A stretch of DNA of 11,023 nt from Nitrospinota bacterium (lineage in GTDB: Bacteria > UBA8248 > JACPRG01). Position 1 is the first letter of the stretch. Every line of letters starts with the position of its first letter. Below, piece after piece: positions 1 to 5,057 of this stretch. Position numbers and translations under genes: made by a program. The notes beneath the pieces were generated by a model. The model saw nothing but the letters and a program-made list of their open reading frames with translations, did no database searches and had not been told where the DNA came from. The stretch is taken from NCBI GenBank assembly GCA_030740135.1, contig JASLXW010000089.1, positions 1 through 11,023 on the forward strand. Direction: 5' to 3'.

Positions 1-329
1 CGCCACCAGGATCCCTTTCCCCTGGTGGTGCAACAGCTCACCCAATTGGTGTCAAAACCTTTATAATCCCCAAAACTTATTGATGCCTGTGCCCTCCCCT
101 CCCCCCTCACGATGGTCAAAAAGGGGACCTGTTGCGGAACAGCGGTTCACCCCGCCTAAAGGGTTGACGGAGCGCGATCCTCCGCTCGCCGCCCTTTCCA
201 TCACGGTCTGATCCGTGGGAAAATCCCTTTGATGAACGGCCAGGCCCCGGAGGCGTTTCCCTCGTTCGCTCCTCTCGGTCAGCGGATGTTCGCGGGACGC
301 CGATTCGGCCGGATTCAACAGAGGGTCCC
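1..329. other. Gene-free stretch at left edge, upstream of CoA-transferase alpha gene
   Basis: I see no convincing gene here; the open frames are arginine/proline/glycine-rich, as expected by chance in GC-rich DNA. Positions 3-10 (ccaccagg) and 21-28 (cctggtgg) form a perfect 8-bp inverted repeat with a 10-nt spacer, but no T-run follows on either strand, so I do not call it a terminator. A perfect tataat lies at 62-67 on the plus strand, without a recognisable -35 hexamer at normal spacing. The segment probably carries the 5' flank of the gene that starts at 330. Confidence 0.4.
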
Positions 330-1016
330 ATGATCGATAAAGTCTATCCCGACTCCGCGGCGGCGGTGGCCGACATCCCCGACGGGGCGGTCATCATGTT
401 CGGGGGGTTCGGGGACGCGGGCGTGGCCGAGAACCTGACCCGGGCGCTGGCCGATCAGGGCGCGAAGGACCTCGTCGCCATCTCGAACGCGGCGGGCCAA
501 ATGGAGCGCGGCCTCTCTATGCTGTTCCGGAACAACCAGGTCCGGAAGATCCTGGCCTCATTTCCGGTTCCCGGGCAAAGTGACGCGTTTGAAGAGCGCC
601 TGAAGTCCGGGGAGACGGAGCTCGAGCTGATTCCCCAGGGGACGCTGGTCGAGCGGATGCGCGCGGCGGCGGCCGGCCTGGGCGGGATCTACACCCCCAC
701 CGGCGTCGGCACCCCGGTGGCGGAGGGCAAGGAGGTTCGCGCCATCGACGGCCGGGAATACGTCCTGGAGCTCCCCCTCGCGGCCGATTACGCGATCCTC
801 AAGGCCCACCGGGGGGACCGGATGGGGAACGTCGTTTACCGGATGACCGCGCGGAACTTCAACCCCCCCATGGCGGCCGCCGCGCGGGTGACCATCATCG
901 AGGTCGAGGAGCGGGTCGAAGTGGGCGCGCTGGACCCGGAGCGCGTGGACACGCCGGGGATCTTCGTCCAGCGGATTGTCGAAGGAGGGCATTATGAGCG
1001 CGGCTGGGTTGAGTAG
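330..1016 (+). CDS. 3-oxoacid-type CoA-transferase, alpha subunit
   Basis: This is the alpha subunit of a class I (SCOT/AtoD/PcaI-type) CoA-transferase, which together with a beta subunit moves CoA from an acyl-CoA donor to a free acid, usually in the cytoplasm during 3-oxoacid or aromatic catabolism. At 228 residues it has the normal length. Family signatures are plain: the early glycine loop MFGGFGDAGVAENL, the LIPQGTLVERMR segment followed by GLGGIYTPTGVGT, and the C-terminal GNVVYRMTARNFNPPMA plus TIIEVEE. The ATG at 330 follows a purine-rich agaggg about 5 nt upstream. The end overlaps the start of the beta-subunit frame (ATG 994) by 23 nt, typical of coupled alpha/beta genes. The catalytic glutamate lies in the beta subunit, which is destroyed here, so this protein is probably inactive unless another beta is made elsewhere. 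The natural acid substrate cannot be read from the sequence. Confidence 0.93.
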   Translation: MIDKVYPDSAAAVADIPDGAVIMFGGFGDAGVAENLTRALADQGAKDLVAISNAAGQMERGLSMLFRNNQVRKILASFPVPGQSDAFEERLKSGETELELIPQGTLVERMRAAAAGLGGIYTPTGVGTPVAEGKEVRAIDGREYVLELPLAADYAILKAHRGDRMGNVVYRMTARNFNPPMAAAARVTIIEVEERVEVGALDPERVDTPGIFVQRIVEGGHYERGWVE

Positions 1017-1062
1017 AGAAGAGATGGCCGCCCGGGCGGCCCGGGAGGTGACCGGCGGGGAC
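994..1062 (+). pseudogene. CoA-transferase beta subunit, 5' remnant only
   Basis: The ATG at 994 has a strong Shine-Dalgarno (gaaggaggg, 981-989) and overlaps the alpha-subunit gene, exactly where a beta subunit should begin. The first 23 residues, MSAAGLSREEMAARAAREVT then GGD, match the usual opening of these beta subunits: an N-terminal helix leading to a GDxVNLGIG-type glycine turn. From about residue 22-24 onward the beta-subunit sequence is absent and the same frame continues as recombinase sequence. None of the catalytic domain survives. The join falls at GGDV, a string that would fit both parent proteins, so the exact base of the junction (about 1054-1066) cannot be fixed. Confidence 0.75.
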
Positions 1063-1227
1063 GTTCGGAAGGTGCAACGCTTCTCCCGTCACCGGGATTT
1101 ACAAACCCTCGTAGTCTATGATGACAACCGGGTTGACCTGGCCGGGGAGGTTGCCCGAATGGTGGCTGAGAACGGAGGGAACACGGAGAAATCCCCAGAG
1201 GGAAACGCCGGACCTCCGGCTCTTTGA
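1057..1227 (+). pseudogene. Tyrosine recombinase (phage-type integrase) C-terminal fragment, fused to CoA-transferase start
   Basis: The last ~57 residues of the 994-1227 frame read like the extreme C-terminus of a tyrosine recombinase: VQRFSRHRDLQTLVVYDDNR followed by DLAGEVARMVAENG. The H of SRHRD fits the H/W active-site position and the Y of VVYDDNR fits the tyrosine nucleophile. The upstream catalytic arginine, the HxxR motif and the N-terminal DNA-binding domains are missing, so it cannot be an active recombinase. The frame is open and fused to a well-translated start codon, so a chimeric 77-residue peptide may be made. It differs in sequence from the second recombinase remnant at 6789-7136, so the two are not copies of one another. 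An alternative is an assembly join rather than a biological one. Confidence 0.72.
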
Positions 1228-1349
1228 CCTACCGGGTAAACGACAACAGGAAATTTTCGGAATGAAAGTAGAAACCCCTGCCCACTAATTCAGGACACGC
1301 GTTTTGCCTGTCAGGGGAAATTTGAAAATGTATTTTCCTCCTTTGCCTG

Positions 1350-1865
1350 CTAAGCACCGCCCCTTGAATACCGTTTCTGTAGGAAACGTTTCGCCCTCCT
1401 TGTCCTCTCGATCATACCAAGATAGAAAAAATGAAACTCAAAAGGGTCTTTTTGCTCGCAATAAACCCTTATTGGATCGGGGGATATATCCACAGTGAGG
1501 TCTCCAAGAATATAAGAAGCCTTCCCTGGAAAGCGACCTATCATGTTAGGCCCTACGTAACCCCCCTCCACCCTGCTTGCCCAATCCGATACCCACTGAG
1601 TTTCCGATGTTTTTTGGTCAAAGATAACATGAAATGCCGTTGATGGAAGTTGGTTGTCGATTTTAATATTCCATATACCGAATATCATTTCGGCCGATTT
1701 TACACTTCTGATCGGAGATTTTAAATCATAGAATTTTTTGCTTTTATCGACAGGAAAAACCCTGAACCCAATGTTTTGATGATTCATGAGTTTCACAATG
1801 AGCCATTTTCCTTCCCTTTTTTCCCGGCGAGTGGCTATTTCTAAAGAGCCCTTTGCAAGTTCCAT
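1350..1865 (-). CDS. Unrecognised 171-residue protein, last gene of minus-strand cluster
   Basis: I do not recognise this family. The ATG (1863-1865 on the minus strand) directly follows the TAG of the upstream membrane-protein gene with no spacer, so translation is probably coupled to it. The protein is mixed polar/aromatic, has no signal peptide or membrane segment, and contains several plausible beta-strand stretches (KWLIVKLM, FRVFPVD, IWNIKID, AFHVIFDQ, FEFHFFYLGM) and a basic tail (ERTRRAKRFLQKRY). Its base composition is visibly AT-richer than the genes on either side, pointing to recent transfer. Because it is coupled to a membrane-anchored acidic protein, it may act as that protein's partner at the membrane; this is inference only. 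Confidence 0.6.
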   Translation of the reverse strand: MELAKGSLEIATRREKREGKWLIVKLMNHQNIGFRVFPVDKSKKFYDLKSPIRSVKSAEMIFGIWNIKIDNQLPSTAFHVIFDQKTSETQWVSDWASRVEGGYVGPNMIGRFPGKASYILGDLTVDISPDPIRVYCEQKDPFEFHFFYLGMIERTRRAKRFLQKRYSRGGA

Positions 1866-2204
1866 CTATTGAATCGCGGTGCAATAATTCACTCCTCCGG
1901 CGATTGCTGAGATCACGGCCGCAATCCCTGCTACAATAAGTGTCCATTTAAAAACCAATGCCTCGGGCAGATTACCAATGCCTCGGGCAGATAAGCGATT
2001 TCCCCCTGTCGATAAATCTACCTCTGTATTTTCTCTAAGGTCCTCGGGGGATCTCTCTACGGCTTCCCCATTTACCGTCTCATAACCTTTATCTGATTCA
2101 GCTTTCGTGTCTTTTGCATTCTCCTGATTGGAGCCTTTCTTGGATTCACCTATCGGAGTTTCATCGTTCGGCTTTAGGGGGTTCTCATTTGATTCATCGA
2201 TCAT
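1866..2204 (-). CDS. Acidic protein with one C-terminal membrane helix (tail-anchored type)
   Basis: I choose the ATG at 2204 (112 residues) because gggagaag sits about 7 nt upstream; a TTG at 2219 is possible but has no such site. Residues 1-70 are strongly hydrophilic, low-complexity and rich in E, D, K, N and S, probably disordered. Residues about 83-104 (ALVFKWTLIVAGIAAVISAI) form one clear transmembrane helix with only about eight residues after it, so the acidic part should face the cytoplasm in a tail-anchored topology. Residues 71-83 are encoded by two tandem copies of a 20-bp unit; because 20 is not a multiple of three, the second copy is what brings the membrane helix into frame. 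With a single copy the frame would end at TAA after about 78 residues. The gene starts 36 nt after the nuclease gene ends. No family recognised. Confidence 0.55.
   Translation of the reverse strand: MIDESNENPLKPNDETPIGESKKGSNQENAKDTKAESDKGYETVNGEAVERSPEDLRENTEVDLSTGGNRLSARGIGNLPEALVFKWTLIVAGIAAVISAIAGGVNYCTAIQ
1954..1993. repeat. 20-bp direct tandem duplication inside the membrane-protein gene
   Basis: Two adjacent copies of accaatgcctcgggcagat plus one variable base (t or a) occupy 1954-1973 and 1974-1993. On the minus strand the two copies are read in different frames, first as LSARGIG and then as NLPEALV. The near-perfect identity suggests a recent slippage duplication. Gain or loss of one unit changes the reading frame. 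Confidence 0.93.
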
Positions 2205-2240
2205 AAAGGCTTCTCCCAATCGGCCCTTTAGTTGAAGTCC

Positions 2241-2684
2241 CTAACACCAGGGCCGCGTTTTCCTCCCGCCGTTGTACGGGACCCCAAGCCCCTTCGCAAT
2301 CAGCATGGGCGCAAGGCTCTCCCCGTCCAGGATGACATCCGCGACGATGCGGAAGTATTTCCCCCGCCGAAGGTTCCGAAGCTCGATCACCTTCGCCCCT
2401 CGGAGGGCGGCGACGACGAATCGCTTTGCTTGGCGGGCGAGCTCCTTCTCCCTCGGGCACCGGCCCTTCATCTCGGGGGTGTCGACCCCGGCAACCCGGA
2501 TCGGAATCCGCCGGCCGATGATGGGGGGCCAGCCCGAGATGTTCACCCGGAAGCTGTCCCCGTCGTAAACGGAAGTCACCGCCTCGACCCGGACGGAGCC
2601 GAAGGACTTCTCACCCCGGGCGGTCGCGGGGGAAAGGAGGGCAAGGATTGCAAGCACCGGCAGAAACTTGCCGGTCGTTCTCAT
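2241..2684 (-). CDS. Secreted staphylococcal-nuclease-like (SNase) endonuclease
   Basis: This is a 147-residue thermonuclease-family protein, predicted to be a calcium-dependent phosphodiesterase that cuts DNA or RNA outside the cytoplasm. Residues 1-24 are a signal peptide (basic start, hydrophobic FLPVLAILALLSPATA). The nuclease fold follows: VYDGDSF with D43 matching the Ca-binding Asp21 of the staphylococcal enzyme, then IPIRVAGVDTPE, where R63, D68, T69 and E71 match Arg35, Asp40, Thr41 and Glu43, and KYFRIVADV, where R112 matches Arg87. All key residues are thus present and the enzyme is probably active. Two extra cysteines (C76 and the final C147) could form a disulfide. The ATG overlaps the TAA of the upstream 58-residue gene in a TAATG arrangement, so translation is coupled. 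Possible roles are nutrient scavenging, attack on foreign DNA, or a mobile-element cargo function. Confidence 0.9.
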   Translation of the reverse strand: MRTTGKFLPVLAILALLSPATARGEKSFGSVRVEAVTSVYDGDSFRVNISGWPPIIGRRIPIRVAGVDTPEMKGRCPREKELARQAKRFVVAALRGAKVIELRNLRRGKYFRIVADVILDGESLAPMLIAKGLGVPYNGGRKTRPWC

Positions 2685-2860
2685 TATTTCGGCCCTTTCG
2701 CCTGGGCCTCCCGAAGCTCCTTGATCCTCTCCAGCACCTCAGCCCGTGTAAGAATGCCTTTTTCCTCCAACAAGGTGACTAGGGCTTCCTCAGACCAAAC
2801 CAGAGAAATCACAAGTTCGCGGAGGCTCGTCAGTTCATTGGGATCTAGGGCTTCACCCAC
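2684..2860 (-). CDS. Small 58-residue helical protein, GTG start, coupled to the nuclease
   Basis: A short frame of 58 codons starts at GTG (2858-2860) with a gagggga Shine-Dalgarno about 9 nt upstream and an in-frame stop just above it, so this is the only reasonable start. The product is VGEALDPNELTSLRELVISL continuing with VWSEEALVTLLEEKGILTRA and ending in a charged helix (EVLERIKELREAQAKGPK). It looks like a helix, a turn and a second amphipathic helix with regular leucine spacing, as in many tiny regulatory or adaptor proteins. There is no signal peptide or membrane segment. Its TAA shares a base with the nuclease ATG, which argues strongly that it is a real gene in the same transcript. 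The function is unknown; cytoplasmic location makes it an unlikely direct inhibitor of the exported nuclease. Confidence 0.72.
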   Translation of the reverse strand: MGEALDPNELTSLRELVISLVWSEEALVTLLEEKGILTRAEVLERIKELREAQAKGPK

Positions 2861-2913
2861 AGTGCTGTGTCCCCTCGCCCTTCAGAACGCGGTATCATGT
2901 CAGCTTCAGCAAA

Positions 2914-3471
2914 TTACAGGGAAAGGCACCCGAACCATGGAAGTGCGAGCATACCACGGACTTCAGGTGTGAAATTGAACGATGGGGTTTCTTGAAAACA
3001 GAGAGCTTTGGCCGCTGAGCCTTCCAAATGGGCTTGGTCTTGACCCCATAGGGCTCGCTCTTGGGCAAGGCCAGATGGCGCTTGAGGTCGCCATCGGCAG
3101 GGCGGCTCACAGACTTGCACTGACGACAATACGGTCTGCCTGGAGGCAGCAGTGTGGTCCGTCGCTCGACCCCCAACGACCTGACGCATGGCGGGATCGA
3201 CACAGAGCCGCTCGGCGTCGTTGATGTCCTCATACCCGGCCAAGCGGCTGTAGGCCGATTGACGCAGCAAAGCGGTAAGGCTATGCCGGGTGTTCCTGCC
3301 AGTCCGTGAATCGCACAGAAACCCCTCGGCCGCCTTCGTCAGCCCCAACACCTCATCCAGCTCACGATAGGCAAGCAAACCCCCATCACTCGTGACCTTG
3401 GCTCCGTGAAACTCCAGCCTGAGGCAACGGTCAAAACTGAGCCTCAAAGCGCTGTTCTTGGCTTCACCCAT
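2914..3471 (-). pseudogene. IS1380-family transposase, broken N-terminal part
   Basis: Residues 1-110 of this frame (3142-3471) match the typical start of IS1380-family DDE transposases: LEFHGAKVTSDGGLLAYREL, then RHSLTALLRQSAYSRLAGYE, DINDAERL and DPAMRQVVGGRATDHTAAS. After that the sequence no longer resembles the family in this frame or the overlapping one (2895-3233), and a family member should be roughly 400-450 residues long. The catalytic DDE core is therefore lost through an internal or 3' deletion with possible frameshift. The region just upstream of the ATG (3472-3505) holds a candidate left end with the string gcgagaaagtggcaaagggg, but I could not find a matching right inverted repeat near 2890. 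The element cannot move by itself. Confidence 0.85.
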
Positions 3472-3506
3472 AGGGTTCCCCCGCGAGAAAGTGGCAAAGG
3501 GGGCCT
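3472..3506. mobile_element. Candidate left end of the broken IS1380-type element
   Basis: These bases separate the transposase ATG from the truncated plus-strand gene tail at 3509-3730. They contain gcgagaaagtggcaaagggg, whose position and composition suit the terminal inverted repeat and leader of an IS1380-type element. No partner repeat was seen at the other side, so the end is inferred from position only. Confidence 0.35.
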
Positions 3507-3508
3507 AA

Positions 3509-3730
3509 CAGATTGATTTTACACCAGAAACGAGGACCACTCTACAAAATACTTATGATCTATCTGGGAAATCCGGGATTACCTCCTTCGAGCCCCCTTA
3601 TGTGGATTATGCCTCCGACTGGCTGGTGGACTGGCTGGCGGGGAGGACGCCGGAATCGGAAAAGGTCTACGTCGAGCTGGGCGGCGGAGAGGTGATCACG
3701 CCGCTGGATGGATCTGAAGAAATTTGTTAA
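3509..3730 (+). pseudogene. C-terminal tail of an unrecognised plus-strand protein, cut by the IS element
   Basis: The frame ending at TAA 3728-3730 is open back to a TAA at 3506, right next to the IS end. Its protein text looks genuinely coding, unlike the overlapping frames: SGKSGITSFEPPYVDYASDW, then LVDWLAGRTPESEKVYVELG and GGEVITPLDGSEEIC at the end. The first part may already be non-native sequence. There is no start codon with a ribosome site, so this is best read as the surviving tail of a gene whose front was removed by the IS1380 insertion. The pattern of a VDYAxxWLVDWLxGxTP helix and a VYVELGGGEVITP strand is vaguely like the end of some periplasmic binding proteins, but I cannot assign a family. 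Confidence 0.45.
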
Positions 3731-3825
3731 GATGCCGTTCATCGCGCATTTTGAATTCCTGTTGAATTGACGGGTTGCGTCTTTCCCCGGATCTTTGGGA
3801 CATCGGTCCAGAGGAGAAAAGTGAG

Positions 3826-4863
3826 ATGAAAAGAATCAATCGGATTCTGGCGCTCGGGATCGCCACCGCCGCCGTCTTGTTCTGTTTCAACCTGGGCTCC
3901 GTCAAAGCGGCCGAGAAGATCACGTTCGCGTTGGATTGGGTTCCAATCGGCAAACACGCCGGTTTTACGGGGGCCTTGGCGCAGGGCTACTTCAAGGCGT
4001 CCGGTATCGATATCAACTATGTTCGGGGGTTCGGCTCGGGCCGCACGGTGAAGGACGTCGCCTCGGGCGTAGCCCCGATAGGGTTCGCCGACATCGCCGC
4101 GCAGATCATCTACGCGGGCCGAAATCAGGAAAGGCCGCTCATGTCGACGGCCGTTATTCACGACAAGTCCATGTACGTGATCTTCTCGCTGAAGAGCAAA
4201 GGCATCAAGACGCCCAAGGACCTGGAGGGGCGGTCAATCGCGGCAACGCCGGGCGACGGCTCGCGCGTGATTTTTCCCGCCCTGGCCGCGATCAACAATG
4301 TGGACCTGAGCAAGGTGAAGTGGGTGGATATGGGTCCCGGCGTCAGCATCCCGGCCGTGCTCAAGGGCAGCATCGACGGCGTGGGCCTGTATAACGCGAG
4401 CTACCCCATCCTAGCCCGCGGGGCGGCCAAGCACGGCAAGCGGATCGGCTCGGTTCTCTACAGCGACTTCGGCGTAGACATCTACTCCAACGGCATCTTC
4501 ACGACCCAAAGCGTAATCAAGTCGAACGAGAACATGGTCCGCAAAGTGACGCAGGCGATTCTCAAGGGCCACAACTGGGCCGTTGAGAACCCGAAAGCGG
4601 CCATCGCCACCTTCATGAAGCAGTACCCCCAATCCAACCTGGGCATCGCCGCAGACATGTGGGAAATGACCATGGACCACCTCCTGACCCCGACCGCCGC
4701 GAAACACGGCATCGGTTTTCAGGACGCCAAGAAGATGGAATACACGCGGGACACCTTGGTCAAGTACTTCAAGCTCCCCGGGAAGGTATCGTTGAGCTCC
4801 ATCTACACCACGAAATATCACGTGAAATATTTGCCGAAGCGGAAAATGAACGTTCAGTATTAA
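3826..4863 (+). CDS. ABC transporter solute-binding protein, NMT1/THI5-like (SsuA/ThiY/TauA superfamily)
   Basis: The ATG at 3826 is preferred to an upstream codon at 3775 because gaggag (3811-3816) lies 9 nt before it and a clean signal peptide follows: MKRINRILALGIATAAVLF, then a hydrophobic run to about VKAA. The mature 345-residue protein is a type 2 periplasmic binding protein. It opens with ITFALDWVPIGKHAGFTGAL and continues with AQGYFKASGIDINYVRGFGSGRT, the standard first lobe that binds small sulfonate, pyrimidine or aromatic ligands. The motif GVAPIGFADIA and the lobe crossover LEGRSIAATPGDGSR are also typical. It should capture a ligand and hand it to a permease/ATPase, but neither is encoded in this window. 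The flavoprotein gene downstream (194 nt gap, same strand) suggests that the ligand is reduced or oxidised after uptake. The ligand is unknown. Confidence 0.9.
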   Translation: MKRINRILALGIATAAVLFCFNLGSVKAAEKITFALDWVPIGKHAGFTGALAQGYFKASGIDINYVRGFGSGRTVKDVASGVAPIGFADIAAQIIYAGRNQERPLMSTAVIHDKSMYVIFSLKSKGIKTPKDLEGRSIAATPGDGSRVIFPALAAINNVDLSKVKWVDMGPGVSIPAVLKGSIDGVGLYNASYPILARGAAKHGKRIGSVLYSDFGVDIYSNGIFTTQSVIKSNENMVRKVTQAILKGHNWAVENPKAAIATFMKQYPQSNLGIAADMWEMTMDHLLTPTAAKHGIGFQDAKKMEYTRDTLVKYFKLPGKVSLSSIYTTKYHVKYLPKRKMNVQY

Positions 4864-5057
4864 GCCCCGCGTCCCACCGGAAGGTCTTTGATGGTCCGGG
4901 GCAGCGCGGAAGGCGCGCCGTCCCGGACGTCTTGACGAGGAATCCGTGGCTCGGCACGAAATTCCAGGTCAACCCATCTTTCGCAACCCGGCCAACGCCT
5001 CCACAACTTCTGACCCGCCCCCCCCCTGGAGATCGGCGGCCATAAATCGAGGAAAAT
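4864..5057. other. Spacer between solute-binding protein and flavoprotein genes, with a nine-C run
   Basis: No gene is supported here; the open frames lack coding character. A run of nine C residues lies at 5018-5026, about 30 nt before the flavoprotein start, and could slip in replication or confuse base calling, but it is outside the coding region. The flavoprotein ribosome site (gagga, about 5049) lies at the end. No hairpin with a T-run was found, so the two genes may share a transcript. Confidence 0.4.

Noticed and set aside
62..67. Perfect tataat as a promoter for the CoA-transferase gene
   Set aside because: No -35-like hexamer at 15-19 nt spacing and the gene starts more than 250 nt away; not enough for a promoter call.
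61..318. 85-codon minus-strand frame in the left flank
   Set aside because: Low-information Arg/Gly/Ser text, no ribosome binding site, no recognisable motif.
1316..1345. gaaaat-gt-attttc inverted repeat after the 171-residue gene as a terminator
   Set aside because: Short AT stem with a 2-nt loop and no T-run; too weak to call.
2232..2972. 246-codon plus-strand open frame
   Set aside because: Opposite to the SNase gene and the 58-residue gene, both with clear family or translational signals; its own text has none.
4771..4782. gctccccggg in the solute-binding protein gene resembling the tRNA-Asn 3' end (possible second att site)
   Set aside because: Only about 10 bases match, inside an intact coding region, as expected by chance in GC-rich DNA.
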